Positions 8,557 through 18,083 of a stretch of 64,000 bases of DNA are shown here, piece by piece. The stretch is from positions 1 to 64,000 of the forward strand of contig NZ_CAAAID010000010.1 of assembly GCF_900639915.1 (NCBI RefSeq). Reading direction: 5' to 3'. The first letter of the stretch is position 1. Each line of letters starts with the position of its first letter. The DNA is from Legionella nagasakiensis (GTDB taxonomy: Bacteria > Pseudomonadota > Gammaproteobacteria > Legionellales > Legionellaceae). A program made the position numbers and the translations under genes. The notes below the pieces were generated by a model. It was not told the origin of the DNA. It saw nothing but the letters and a program-made list of their open reading frames with translations, and ran no database searches.

Positions 8557-9765
8557 ATGATGGACGACTGGTTATCGGCAAATAGTTTCATGCGCTCTAG
8601 GTTTATTGGCGGAATTCTTCTTATTGTTGGCACATCCATCGGCGGCGGCATGCTTGCTTTGCCCGTCGCCAATGCAGCCACAGGCTTTTGGCAATCCTCA
8701 CTTTTCTTGCTTTTATGCTGGATTATCATGACGCTGGGTGCTTTTTTTATTCTGGAAGTTAATCTTTATCTTCCTCCAGGTAAAAACATGGTTTCCATGG
8801 CCGCAGCAACCCTTGGCAAACCTGGATTGCTTGTCGCTTGGTTAAGTTACCTTTTTCTGCTTTATACCTTACTTTCTGCTTATATTTCAGGAGGAGCGGA
8901 TGTACTGGGTGGATTACTGCGGCTAATCAGCATTCATGCCAGTGAGTGGCAACTATCCACCTTGTTTACGGTACTTTTTGGTCTTGTGGTGTATGGAGGG
9001 ATTCGTCAAGTTGATTTACTAAATCGTGCCTTGATGTTTGCCAAGTTAGGAGCTTATTTCATTCTTATTCTCTTAATCTCGCCATACATAAGCACAAATC
9101 ATTTTCAGGAAGGAAATGTCCGATACGCCACGGGAACCATCATGATTTTGATTACTTCCTATGGCTTTGCCATCATTGTTCCCAATCTTCGCGACTATTT
9201 TAATGATAATATTAAGTCTTTGAAGAAAGTGATCTTTGTTGGTTCTCTTATTCCATTACTTTGTTATATCGCTTGGGATGCCGTTATCATGGGCACCCTG
9301 CCCGCCAATGGAGACGATGGCCTAATATCATTGATGCATGATGAGCATACGACCAGCTCACTGGCAGCCATGCTTTCCAACACAGTAAATAACAACACCA
9401 TCAGTTCCTTATTTAACTTTTTTACCTCCATCTGCATGTTGACTGCCTTTCTGGGGGTTTCTTTATGTCTTGTCAGTTTTTTGGGAGACGGCCTTAACCT
9501 CTCCGCAAAAGGAAAAGAAGGACTGGGCTTGTTTTTATTAACCTTTCTGCCGCCATTGATTCTGGTTATCTATTATCCTGGAGCATACATTCACGCTTTA
9601 AATTATGCAGGGTTTTTCTGTGTGATATTGTTATTATTATTGCCTGCATTAATGTCTTATTTTGGCAGAAAACATTTTTCGCCAGCATTCATTGTTCCTG
9701 GTGGTCGAGCAAGTCAACTGTTGGTGATTATCAGTTCCCTGCTTCTGCTTTATGTAGCAATGTAA
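8557..9765 (+). CDS. Aromatic amino acid permease, TyrP/Mtr (HAAAP) family, copy 1
   Basis: Inner-membrane proton-coupled amino acid importer of the HAAAP family (TyrP, Mtr, TnaB). About eleven hydrophobic helices are seen; the N-terminal signature GGILLIVGTSIGGGMLALP is diagnostic. The frame is open back to 8428, inside the lipoprotein gene, but homology starts near residue RSRFIGG. Likely starts are ATG 8557 or ATG 8590, neither with a good Shine-Dalgarno site, giving 402 or 391 residues. A close paralogue follows 150 bases downstream. Tyrosine or tryptophan is the likely substrate by family; specificity cannot be read from the sequence. Confidence 0.88.
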   Translation: MMDDWLSANSFMRSRFIGGILLIVGTSIGGGMLALPVANAATGFWQSSLFLLLCWIIMTLGAFFILEVNLYLPPGKNMVSMAAATLGKPGLLVAWLSYLFLLYTLLSAYISGGADVLGGLLRLISIHASEWQLSTLFTVLFGLVVYGGIRQVDLLNRALMFAKLGAYFILILLISPYISTNHFQEGNVRYATGTIMILITSYGFAIIVPNLRDYFNDNIKSLKKVIFVGSLIPLLCYIAWDAVIMGTLPANGDDGLISLMHDEHTTSSLAAMLSNTVNNNTISSLFNFFTSICMLTAFLGVSLCLVSFLGDGLNLSAKGKEGLGLFLLTFLPPLILVIYYPGAYIHALNYAGFFCVILLLLLPALMSYFGRKHFSPAFIVPGGRASQLLVIISSLLLLYVAM

Positions 9766-9916
9766 ACTTATTAAAGCTTGCTTATTCATACTATCTGAGA
9801 AATACTGAACAAACGAGTCTAATGACCGTGCCGATGAAGCAAATGGCATGGGTATATTGACAATTTTTGAGATATAAATTAACATATTGAATTATTTTTA
9901 AACAATCGGAATATCC

Positions 9917-11110
9917 GTGCTTAACTCCAAACTCATAGGCGGTGTATTACTTATTGTCGGAACTTCTATCGGTGGCGGAATGCTGGCACTTCCCGTTTCT
10001 ACTGCCGCTGCTGGCATTACCAACTCTATTTTCTTTTTAATTGCCTGTTGGTTGATTATGACTGCAGGCGCACTATTGATTCTTGAGGTTAATCTACGAC
10101 TTCCAGCCGGCAGTAACATGGTATCAATGGCACGGTCGACACTCGGGTTGCCCGGACAAATTATTGCTTGGATAACGTATCTTTTTTTACTCTATACGTT
10201 ACTTGCAGCCTACATTTCAGGCGGCAGTGACGTATTCAGCGGCCTCTTGCACAAAATGAATTTAGACTTGCCAAACTGGCTGACCGCGCTTGGTTTTACC
10301 TTATTATTTAGTCTGGTTATATACAATGGGATTCGCACCGTAGATTATGTCAATCGCGGCTTAATGTTCGGCAAGTTAGGGATCTATTTATTACTTATAT
10401 TAATTATTAGTCCCCATATTGAGGTACCGACTTGGCGTGGTGGCTCACTTCCTGCCATTACCGGTAGCCTGATGATTTTAATCACATCATTTGGTTTTGC
10501 CTCCATTGTTCCCAGCTTGCGCGAATATTTTAAAGACGACATACCCAGCTTACGCAAAGTGATTTTATTTGGTTCACTTATCCCTCTGGTTTGTTATATC
10601 CTATGGGAAGCGGTCATTATGGGTGTCATACATCGAGAAGGTAGTAATGGCTTGCTTGCCCTGATGGCCAGTGAGCATGCAACCAGTGGTTTGACTGATG
10701 CTTTGAGCCATGCCGTCCAAAGCCCGTTAATTACTCGATTTTTTGAATTTTTTACTTCAATTTGTATGATCACAGCCTTTCTGGGTGTATCTTTAGGCTT
10801 ATTTGATTTTCTTGCCGACGGCTTAAAGCTTAGAAAAGCAGGCAAACAAGGGCAGCTTACTCTCGCCTTAACGTTTATTCCTCCCTTAGTGATTGTGATG
10901 TTCAATCCAGGCATTTATCTGAAAGCATTGAGTTATGCAGGGATTTGCTGTGTTATTCTATTACTCTTGCTGCCAACCATCATGGCTTGGCGGGGACGCC
11001 TTCTTGTTTCTGAAGATTCTGCCATCTCCATCCCTGGCGGACGCTTTAGTCTGATGATCGTCGGCTCAATTGCCCTTATTTTATTATTTATAGCATGGCA
11101 TCTGGGCTAG
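9917..11110 (+). CDS. Aromatic amino acid permease, TyrP/Mtr (HAAAP) family, copy 2
   Basis: Paralogue of the preceding permease, 397 residues, sharing the N-terminal signature LIGGVLLIVGTSIGGGMLAL and the block ITSFGFASIVPSLREYF. It begins with GTG at 9917, preceded by a modest GGA. The two genes are clearly a tandem duplication that has diverged. Its last 23 bases overlap the 3' end of the convergent gene at 11088-11963, so the two transcripts form an antisense overlap. Substrate is probably an aromatic amino acid, by family only. Confidence 0.88.
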   Translation: MLNSKLIGGVLLIVGTSIGGGMLALPVSTAAAGITNSIFFLIACWLIMTAGALLILEVNLRLPAGSNMVSMARSTLGLPGQIIAWITYLFLLYTLLAAYISGGSDVFSGLLHKMNLDLPNWLTALGFTLLFSLVIYNGIRTVDYVNRGLMFGKLGIYLLLILIISPHIEVPTWRGGSLPAITGSLMILITSFGFASIVPSLREYFKDDIPSLRKVILFGSLIPLVCYILWEAVIMGVIHREGSNGLLALMASEHATSGLTDALSHAVQSPLITRFFEFFTSICMITAFLGVSLGLFDFLADGLKLRKAGKQGQLTLALTFIPPLVIVMFNPGIYLKALSYAGICCVILLLLLPTIMAWRGRLLVSEDSAISIPGGRFSLMIVGSIALILLFIAWHLG

Positions 11111-11963
11111 GCCACATAAGCATTTTTTGTATTTTTCCTTGCAGCTGAATCTCGGGAAGAAAATTCATACCAATCTTCATAAAAAGTTTCCATGTTTCGC
11201 CATGTTCTAAATTGATTTTTTCTATCAGATGACCGCGTCTTTGGTTAAGAGATTCCATAAAATTAATCGTTCCCTGAGCGCCCAACAAAGAACAAACAGA
11301 AAGCACGCACTTATGTTCCAAAAATAAATTCTTTAATAACTGTTCTTCAAGATATTCAAATTTCTTATGTACCTCGTTAGCATCTGGTAATCCAATATCT
11401 CGCTCCAAATCTATCTCACACACCAAGCGATGCTCATCATCAAGGATCGTCGAAAATAATTTAGGTGCAACATTACTTTGTTGGAAAGCACGGAAAATTT
11501 CTTCTATCCAAATCTGATTCAAACTCAATAATACATTACCAATTTTTGGACAATCTTCATTACGGATAAAATTGCAGAGTATTTCAATATTCTCATTAGG
11601 TGCAGGGGGTAAAGCATGGGGAGCGCATAAAATATAAAGAATTCTAGTGAATAAAATGCCGCGGAAAATTTCATCTAATAATAAATTATGCATCAACTCC
11701 TTATGGAATAAGGAATCCATTTTTTCTTCAAATTTCAGCGGCACCTGAATAGCCAGTATTTCTAATTGCGCCAATAATGTAAAGACGTAAATATATAATA
11801 ATCGTTTATCTTGCTTCAGCTCAAAAGGTAGGCCATCTTTAAACAAATCGTGAATACGATTTTTAATGCGTGTCTTTTCTTTTTCAGTTATTTTATTCCA
11901 ACCCTCTAGAATCCATTTTTCAGCATCCCAAGACGGTCTTAATAACTTATCAAGTTCATCCAT
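11088..11963 (-). CDS. Hypothetical protein, helical, 291 residues
   Basis: I do not recognise a family. The reading frame is well supported: GGGGAGG lies just upstream of the ATG, and the 291-residue product has a normal composition. It is rich in Leu, Glu and Lys, appears alpha-helical and soluble, and has no signal peptide or membrane segment. Two short Cys-containing stretches (FLEHKCVLSVCSLLG, NFIRNEDCPKIGNVL) stand out, but no zinc motif. It overlaps the convergent permease by 23 bases at the 3' end and is divergent from dam. A secreted effector or a cytosolic protein are both possible; nothing seen decides it. Confidence 0.7.
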   Translation of the reverse strand: MDELDKLLRPSWDAEKWILEGWNKITEKEKTRIKNRIHDLFKDGLPFELKQDKRLLYIYVFTLLAQLEILAIQVPLKFEEKMDSLFHKELMHNLLLDEIFRGILFTRILYILCAPHALPPAPNENIEILCNFIRNEDCPKIGNVLLSLNQIWIEEIFRAFQQSNVAPKLFSTILDDEHRLVCEIDLERDIGLPDANEVHKKFEYLEEQLLKNLFLEHKCVLSVCSLLGAQGTINFMESLNQRRGHLIEKINLEHGETWKLFMKIGMNFLPEIQLQGKIQKMLMWPSPDAML

Positions 11964-12098
11964 AGCCTCCCCCTCTGAACATTGAGGTCGATTGCATCAT
12001 ATCGAGTTAGCATAAACCATGTCAAGGATGCGATTCGAACGCTAATTTTGTTATTATTACCAAGACAGCATCCACACTGGATTAACGCACAATATTTG

Positions 12099-12914
12099 AT
12101 GGTTATGATAAAAATAAGGCCGTTTTTAAAATGGGCAGGGAACAAATACCGCTGTCTTGATAATATTTTAAATTCACTGCCAACTGCAAATCGTTTGATT
12201 GAACCGTTTGCTGGTTCTGCAGCTATTTTTATTAATTCAGACTATCCTTATTATTTGCTTGCCGAAGAAAATAAAGACTTGATTGCCTTGTTTTTACATT
12301 TACAACATGAAGGTCAATCATTCATCTCCTTTTGTGAACAATATTTTTGCCACACGAACAATTGCGCCATGCGCTATTATGATCTTCGCGAACAATTCAA
12401 TCAATGCACCAACCCAAGACAAAGAGCGGCACTCTTTTTATATTTAAACCGACATGGTTACAATGGACTGTGCCGTTACAATCGAAAAGGCATTTACAAT
12501 GTTCCATTTGGTCGCTACCAAAAGCCTTATTTTCCGAGAGCTGAAATGGAGCACTTTCATCGAAAAAGTCAAAAAGCCCAATTCATTCACTGTGACTTTC
12601 GAGAAACATTTGCTCATGCTTCACCGGGGGATTTAATCTATTGTGACCCTCCTTATGCGCCCCGCCTACAAAGCAGCAATTTTACCTCTTATACTGATAA
12701 AAGATTCGGAGAAAAAGAACAAATCGTTCTTGCTGAGCTGGCGATGGAAAGTGCCACACGCGGGATCACCGTCATCATTTCCAATCATGATACTGATTTT
12801 ACCCGCCATCATTATCGTTTTGGCGAAATTAAATCCTTTACAGTAACTCGCTCCATCAGCTGTCAGATTAACCGTCGTTTACCAGTGAATGAATTACTGG
12901 TCATCTTTCGTTAA
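12099..12914 (+). CDS. dam: DNA adenine methyltransferase Dam
   Basis: N6-adenine methyltransferase of the Dam/D12 class, expected to act on GATC and to serve mismatch repair and replication timing. The S-adenosylmethionine motif is FLKWAGNKYR near the N-terminus with IEPFAGSAAIF, and the catalytic DPPY is present in YCDPPYAP. The frame is open from 11982, but homology starts at about 12099 or the next ATG at 12105; from 12099 the product is 271 residues, the usual Dam size. It stands alone between an unknown divergent gene and a convergent MFS gene. No restriction partner is nearby, so it is a housekeeping rather than an R-M methylase. Confidence 0.93.
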   Translation: MVMIKIRPFLKWAGNKYRCLDNILNSLPTANRLIEPFAGSAAIFINSDYPYYLLAEENKDLIALFLHLQHEGQSFISFCEQYFCHTNNCAMRYYDLREQFNQCTNPRQRAALFLYLNRHGYNGLCRYNRKGIYNVPFGRYQKPYFPRAEMEHFHRKSQKAQFIHCDFRETFAHASPGDLIYCDPPYAPRLQSSNFTSYTDKRFGEKEQIVLAELAMESATRGITVIISNHDTDFTRHHYRFGEIKSFTVTRSISCQINRRLPVNELLVIFR

Positions 12915-12954
12915 GAAACTAGACTTGGCACAACAGAAATCACTATCACAACGA

Positions 12955-14241
12955 CTAATGTCCGATGGTTCTGAGATCTTTCAAGAAAAATGCAACAATC
13001 ATTACCATCAATAAGGAAAGAGGCAGAATCGATAAAGCCAGCTGATAATCAACGACCGTATAAACATGCTCACCAGCCACCATACGACCATCACCAGATA
13101 CATCCAGTAACTTACCTACTAATGGTTGAAAAATAACCCCTCCCAGGGTAACAATCATGTTGGTTGCTGCAAAAACCGTGCCGGATAACTGAGCACCACT
13201 ATTCTCCTTGGCCATTATAAATACAATAATCTCCGTCGCACTGAATACGCCATAGAAAAATAGCAACACATTTAAAGATAAGTAGGAAAGGCCAGGGACA
13301 TACAACACCAAACTGATGCACACCAAGGCCATGATCGCCCCTAAAACCAACGGCAAAACACGACGACCGGTTAAATCAGAAAAATATCCGGCCACAGGCG
13401 CACCCACTGCCCAGCCAAGAAACATCACCGAAATGGTTCTTGCTGCCTCAACTTTTGTCAGGTGATGGGCTTGCTCCAGGTAAGATTTCCCCCATAACTC
13501 GCCAAATACCGATAATGAAGTGTATAAGCAGGCCCCGACAAAACCAATCAACCAGACTTCAGAAGACATAAGCACACGCAAAACATTCTGAAAAAATGCT
13601 GGTAATGGCTGCATTTTTACATGATACCCACCAGGCCCATCCCGGACGATTAAAACTATCAAAATGGAAAGCAAAGCACCAAAGGCAACCATCAACAGCA
13701 AAACAGGCTGCAAACCCATCGTCAAGGTGAGTTCAGTTATTTTTATTTCGCCATACACCAAACCTAACATGCCTAATGTAGTAATCAATCCTGCTACCAA
13801 TGAAAAATATCGCTGAGGAAGCCAATGCAGTGCTAACGATAATACGCCCACAAACGCGAAAGAAGAGCCAAAACCAACTAGAAAACGACCACTTCCGGCG
13901 ATGAGCATGGAGGAAGAAAAAGTAAACATGAATGAGCCAACGGTACAACATAAGCAAGCAAACGTCAGCAACCGGCGAGGTCCAAAACGATCCATAAGCA
14001 TACCAACAGGCAGCTGCATAGGTGAGTACGCAAAATAATAAAATGCAGATAACTGCCCAAATGTTGAAGCAGAAATATGACCAAACGCTGCGCTTAATTC
14101 GCTTTGTAACGCACCGGGAATAATTCTTAATACAAATTCATAACAATAAAACACCGCTCCTATGGCGCAAATGAGAGATCCAAAATAAATTTGTTTCCGT
14201 TTTGTCAAGCTATCTTTAACCATTTGAATCGGCATTAGCAT
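12955..14241 (-). CDS. MFS transporter, Pht-like, gene 2 of an overlapping pair
   Basis: Twelve-helix major facilitator protein, 428 residues, with the loop 2-3 signature GMLMDRFGPRRLL. It resembles the Pht/TphA group of MFS proteins expanded in Legionella, some of which import amino acids or nucleosides. It overlaps the upstream gene by 26 bases (or by 8 if the ATG at 14223 is used), so the two are translationally coupled. Both have the same general layout and are duplicates of one another. The substrate is unknown. Confidence 0.85.
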   Translation of the reverse strand: MLMPIQMVKDSLTKRKQIYFGSLICAIGAVFYCYEFVLRIIPGALQSELSAAFGHISASTFGQLSAFYYFAYSPMQLPVGMLMDRFGPRRLLTFACLCCTVGSFMFTFSSSMLIAGSGRFLVGFGSSFAFVGVLSLALHWLPQRYFSLVAGLITTLGMLGLVYGEIKITELTLTMGLQPVLLLMVAFGALLSILIVLIVRDGPGGYHVKMQPLPAFFQNVLRVLMSSEVWLIGFVGACLYTSLSVFGELWGKSYLEQAHHLTKVEAARTISVMFLGWAVGAPVAGYFSDLTGRRVLPLVLGAIMALVCISLVLYVPGLSYLSLNVLLFFYGVFSATEIIVFIMAKENSGAQLSGTVFAATNMIVTLGGVIFQPLVGKLLDVSGDGRMVAGEHVYTVVDYQLALSILPLSLLMVMIVAFFLKDLRTIGH

Positions 14242-15520
14242 AGGTTTCTCTTAGAAACAGCGTTAAGATCGCCGCCACCAAAATACCAAGTGGAATAATG
14301 GACATAGCAAATTGATAATCATCTGCCGTATAAAATTGCTGCATTTTATCCAAAGGAATATCCTGAATTGGCAATGTTGTTGCGTGTGAGCGCGCACTCC
14401 AATCCAATAATTCACCCACAAGCGGCTGCAAAAACATCGCTCCTATCATCACAATCATATTCGTCATGGCAATAGCCGTCCCTGCAGCTTCTTTAGGGCT
14501 TAATTCACGGCCAACAGCAAAAACAATAGCCTGGGCACTATAGAGTATACCCAAGAGGATCATCAAGGCATTTAATCCTGTTTGATTTAAACCGGGTAAA
14601 TATAAAATCATCATCATGACCAATGCCGCACCACTTGCCCCTATCATCATGGGCAATTTTCGTCGTTTAAAACGGTCAGAAATAAAACCCATCAGTGGAG
14701 CCCCTATAGTAAAGCCAAGAAATAATAAAGAATTCGCAAAATGAGCACCCGCCTCTGAAACACCATGGGCATGTCTTAAATAAGGAATCCCCCATAATTC
14801 TGCAAATACCGTGGTAGGCAAATAAACTAAACAACCATAGACACCATTAATCCATATTTGTTTGTTACGGGCGATGATTAACAAATCAAGCATATTTTTC
14901 TTAAAACTGTCTATTGTTCCCTTCTGTCTTTGATAACGTTTTTGATCCTTAATGCCAAACCATAATACGACAGCCAGTCCCACACCAAAAATAGCTGTAA
15001 AATGCACCGTCGATTGCCAACCTAGCCAGAATACCATGTGGCCTAATAAATTATCACCAATCATTGCACCAATGGTCCCCAAAGCGGCAGCCATCCCCGC
15101 AACCATCGCCAACTTATCTTCTGGCAACCATATAGTTGCCAGTTTTAAAACACCGACGAAAGCAAATGCTGACCCTAAACCAACCAGAAATCGTCCGAAC
15201 GCGGCTACCGAAAACAAGGTTGTACCAGCAAATAAAAAAGTGCCAATAACACACATCATACAAGCAGCGGTTAACAACCGTCGTGGACCAAATCGATCCA
15301 TGAGTACGCCCACTGGAATTTGCATAGGCACATAAGCATAGTAATAAAAAGCAGATAAAAAACCAAAACCGCTGGCTGATAAATTAAAGTGGTTACGTAA
15401 TTGGGGCTCCATGACGCTTGGAGAAATACGCAAGAAATATTCATAAGCGTAATATACTGCACCTAAACCACAAATTAACCACGCGATTAAATGATATTTT
15501 TTATTGCTTTTAATAGACAA
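14216..15520 (-). CDS. MFS transporter, Pht-like, gene 1 of an overlapping pair
   Basis: Twelve-helix major facilitator protein of 434 residues, with the signature PVGVLMDRFGPRRLLTAACM and an N-terminal pattern (ICGLGAVYYAYEYFLRISPSV) shared with the following gene. By family it belongs with the Legionella Pht-like carriers, so uptake of an amino acid or similar nutrient is the best guess. Its stop codon lies within the start region of the next MFS gene. The upstream malic enzyme gene lies on the same strand, but 49 bases or more downstream of this start, so the order of transcription is malic enzyme last-from-upstream only if a shared promoter exists; I see no proof of that. Confidence 0.85.
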   Translation of the reverse strand: MSIKSNKKYHLIAWLICGLGAVYYAYEYFLRISPSVMEPQLRNHFNLSASGFGFLSAFYYYAYVPMQIPVGVLMDRFGPRRLLTAACMMCVIGTFLFAGTTLFSVAAFGRFLVGLGSAFAFVGVLKLATIWLPEDKLAMVAGMAAALGTIGAMIGDNLLGHMVFWLGWQSTVHFTAIFGVGLAVVLWFGIKDQKRYQRQKGTIDSFKKNMLDLLIIARNKQIWINGVYGCLVYLPTTVFAELWGIPYLRHAHGVSEAGAHFANSLLFLGFTIGAPLMGFISDRFKRRKLPMMIGASGAALVMMMILYLPGLNQTGLNALMILLGILYSAQAIVFAVGRELSPKEAAGTAIAMTNMIVMIGAMFLQPLVGELLDWSARSHATTLPIQDIPLDKMQQFYTADDYQFAMSIIPLGILVAAILTLFLRETYANADSNG

Positions 15521-15569
15521 AACACGCTCCTTAACTTATTGGGTTAAGCATAAGTTTTAAGTTATGATG

Positions 15570-16805
15570 CTATACTGCGTTTTTGCGGCTAACGCCACTT
15601 GTAATGGCGGCATTTGCTACGGCGAGTGATACTCGTTCGCGTAAACGAGGATCAATAGGCTTGGGAATAATATATTGAGGCCCAAATTCCCAGTCGATTA
15701 CACCAGGATAATTTTCTTTAACTTGCTGAGGCACTGGTTCATGCACAAGCTGACGGATCGCTTCTACCGCGGCAATATGCATTGCCTGATTGATGCGAGT
15801 GGCCCGCACATCAAGTGCGCCACGAAAAATATAAGGGAAACATAATACATTATTCACCTGATTCGGATAATCACTACGTCCTGTAGCAATAATCAAATCA
15901 TCACAAATCTTCAAGGCCAATTCAGGCCTGATCTCAGGATTAGGATTGGATAACGCAAAAATCACCGGTTTAGGCGCCATTAATTTCAATAAATCAGCAT
16001 TGAGTAAATCCGGCTTTGCCACACCAATAAAAACATCCGCATCCACCAAAGCATCAGCCAATGTTCGCCTCTCAGTCGCTCGAGCAAAAGCGTATTTATA
16101 GGCATTTAAATCTTCGCGGCCGGTATGGATAACGCCCTTACTGTCCAACAACAGCATTTTATTTTTATCTGCGCCTAAGGCTACTAATAAACGCATAGAT
16201 GCAATACCGGCAGCGCCTGCCCCTATGCAGACAATACGCACCTCAGACAACTTTTTCTGCTGCAGTTCTAAGGCATTCAGTAAAGCAGCCGCTACAACAA
16301 TCGCCGTCCCATGTTGATCATCATGAAACACAGGAATATTAAGTTGTTCAGAGAGCGCTTGCTCAATATCAAAACACTCTGGGGCCTTAATATCCTCAAG
16401 ATTAATACCACCAAACGTTGGTGCAATATTTTTAGCGGTAGCAATAAAAGCTTGGGGCTCCTCAGCATTCACTTCAATATCAAACACGTCAATACCAGCA
16501 AAGCGCTTAAACAAAACAGCCTTACCTTCCATAACAGGCTTGCTTGCAAGTGCTCCCACAGCACCTAAACCAAGCACCGCTGTTCCATTGGTCATCACAG
16601 CAATCAAATTACCTTTAGCCGTGTAACGATAAGCGTCTTCCGGATTATCCGCGATAGCAAGCACTGGCTCAGCTACCCCTGGCGTATACGCAAGAGATAA
16701 ATCATCTTGAGAGTTTGTTGACTTAGTCACGTGTACGCCCAGCTTCCCTGGAACTGGAAACTCATGGTAGTGCAAAGCCCGTTCTTTTAAAACATCTTTA
16801 TCCAA
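15570..16805 (-). CDS. maeB: Malic enzyme, short form (MaeB-type catalytic domain only)
   Basis: Oxidative decarboxylation of malate to pyruvate, giving NAD(P)H. Motifs seen: LAYTPGVAEPVLAI, INLEDIKAPECFDIE (metal-binding), FHDDQHGTAIVVAAALLNAL, and the Rossmann loop CIGAGAAG. The 411-residue product corresponds to the catalytic part of MaeB and lacks the C-terminal phosphotransacetylase-like domain of the long enterobacterial enzyme. It is transcribed towards the two MFS genes (same strand, 49-base gap). A second, unrelated-length malic enzyme lies at 30790-32463. Cofactor preference cannot be told by eye. Confidence 0.92.
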   Translation of the reverse strand: MDKDVLKERALHYHEFPVPGKLGVHVTKSTNSQDDLSLAYTPGVAEPVLAIADNPEDAYRYTAKGNLIAVMTNGTAVLGLGAVGALASKPVMEGKAVLFKRFAGIDVFDIEVNAEEPQAFIATAKNIAPTFGGINLEDIKAPECFDIEQALSEQLNIPVFHDDQHGTAIVVAAALLNALELQQKKLSEVRIVCIGAGAAGIASMRLLVALGADKNKMLLLDSKGVIHTGREDLNAYKYAFARATERRTLADALVDADVFIGVAKPDLLNADLLKLMAPKPVIFALSNPNPEIRPELALKICDDLIIATGRSDYPNQVNNVLCFPYIFRGALDVRATRINQAMHIAAVEAIRQLVHEPVPQQVKENYPGVIDWEFGPQYIIPKPIDPRLRERVSLAVANAAITSGVSRKNAV

Positions 16806-16881
16806 GGTGATTACTCTCTTTTCAAAGAATTCGGAAAAAAATCATATAGAAAAATCAAAGGGATGAACAGTTTTTTTTTGC

Positions 16882-16907
16882 AAAAAAAAGGCGCATTTCA
16901 TTGCGCC
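16882..16907 (-). terminator. Rho-independent terminator of rpmE
   Basis: On the minus strand the stem GGCGCA / TGCGCC (16907-16902 and 16895-16890) with a six-base loop is followed by eight T residues (16889-16882). It lies 63 bases beyond the rpmE stop and before the malic enzyme gene, so it should end the rpmE transcript. Confidence 0.85.
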
Positions 16908-16970
16908 GTCAATCCATTTCTTTGTTTTTTATTAAAAAACTTGAAGCTAAAGCACATTTATAAAATAAAA

Positions 16971-17195
16971 TTAAGCTTCCTTCTGCGCAGTACCACGTGC
17001 TTTATAGCGATCACGGAATTTCTGTACTCTTCCACCTGTATCAACCAATTTTTGCTTACCAGTATAAAAAGGATGGCATTGAGCACAGACTTCAATAGCT
17101 AAATCGTGACATAAGGTTGAGCGAGTTTCAAATGAATGCCCGCAGCTACAAGTCACTTTGATAGTCTCATATTCAGGATGGATCGAAGCTTTCAT
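16971..17195 (-). CDS. rpmE: 50S ribosomal protein L31
   Basis: Large-subunit ribosomal protein L31, 74 residues. It is the zinc-binding (C+) form: the four cysteines are in CSCGHSF and [10 protein letters not shown]. The C-terminal [11 protein letters not shown] is typical. It has its own terminator downstream (16882-16907). No C-minus paralogue (the zinc-independent form) is seen in the window although a zur gene is present. Confidence 0.95.
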   Translation of the reverse strand: MKASIHPEYETIKVTCSCGHSFETRSTLCHDLAIEVCAQCHPFYTGKQKLVDTGGRVQKFRDRYKARGTAQKEA

Positions 17196-17315
17196 AACAT
17201 CAGTACTCTCTATAATTACCTAACCGGCATCGCCACCTGATCATTGTCAGGCACCATGCTCATTAATAAATGACGTGGCACGATAGCAGATATCCCATTT
17301 AAAATCAAATTTTGC

Positions 17316-18083
17316 CTAATCGAGTTTGACCCAAACAGGGGCATGATCGGAAGGACGTTCTGCGCGACGCGGTTCGATATCAATCTGGCTATCCACACAT
17401 TGTTCAAGCAAAGAATCGCTAAGTAAGATATGGTCGATACGCAACCCCATATTACGGCGAAATGCAGCCGCACGATAATCCCACCAACTGTAAGTAATTT
17501 CCTGTGGATGAATGGCACGAAAACTATCTTTTAATCCTAAATCAATGAGCGCTGCAAATGCCTGACGTTCGAGAGGACTCACCAGTACTGACCCTTGCCA
17601 CGCTATTGGGTCATAGACGTCTTTATCCTCCGGAGCAATATTAAAATCGCCCACAACAGCCAGTTTAGGATATTGACGCAGTTGCTCTTTTATAAATGCC
17701 GTTATTTTTACCAGCCAATTTAATTTATATTGATATTTATCAGAACCAACTTCTCCTCCATTAGGAACGTACAAATTAATGACACGAACACCCGCGATAG
17801 TCGCCGCCAAAATCCGCCGCTGCGGGTCAACAAATCCGGGAACGTCAGTAACTACCGATTCGATGGGTTGCCTGCTAATCAATGCTACGCCGTTGTAGGT
17901 TTTTTGGCCGGAAAAGACCACATGCAATCCTATCTCCTGAAATGCTTCACATGGAAATTGTTCATTAATTAATTTGGTTTCCTGCAAAGCCAATACATCC
18001 ACCTCATTGTTTTGAAACCAGACGATAACTTGCTCCAAACGAACCTTCAGAGAGTTCACATTCCAACAGGCCAATTTAAGCAC
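17316..18083 (-). CDS. xthA: Exodeoxyribonuclease III (XthA-type AP endonuclease)
   Basis: Base-excision-repair enzyme: AP endonuclease and 3'-5' exonuclease of the EEP fold. Catalytic residues are present in LQETKL, VVGDFNIAPEDKDVYD, GLRIDHILL and PSDHAPVW. The frame is open from 18104, but AAGGAG precedes a GTG at 18083 by six bases, and homology starts there (MLKLACWNVN), giving 255 residues. It overlaps the end of the upstream ExoIII-family gene by eight bases, so the two nucleases are co-transcribed and probably translationally coupled. This copy is the closer of the two to E. coli XthA. Confidence 0.92.
   Translation of the reverse strand: MLKLACWNVNSLKVRLEQVIVWFQNNEVDVLALQETKLINEQFPCEAFQEIGLHVVFSGQKTYNGVALISRQPIESVVTDVPGFVDPQRRILAATIAGVRVINLYVPNGGEVGSDKYQYKLNWLVKITAFIKEQLRQYPKLAVVGDFNIAPEDKDVYDPIAWQGSVLVSPLERQAFAALIDLGLKDSFRAIHPQEITYSWWDYRAAAFRRNMGLRIDHILLSDSLLEQCVDSQIDIEPRRAERPSDHAPVWVKLD

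Noticed and set aside
12030-12050. tRNA T-arm-like sequence (GATTCGAAC) before dam
   Set aside because: No acceptor stem or anticodon arm can be formed around it.
14952-15335. 127-residue open frame opposite an MFS gene
   Set aside because: Pro/Thr/Asn-rich product typical of antisense frames of transporters; it overlaps conserved helices on the other strand.
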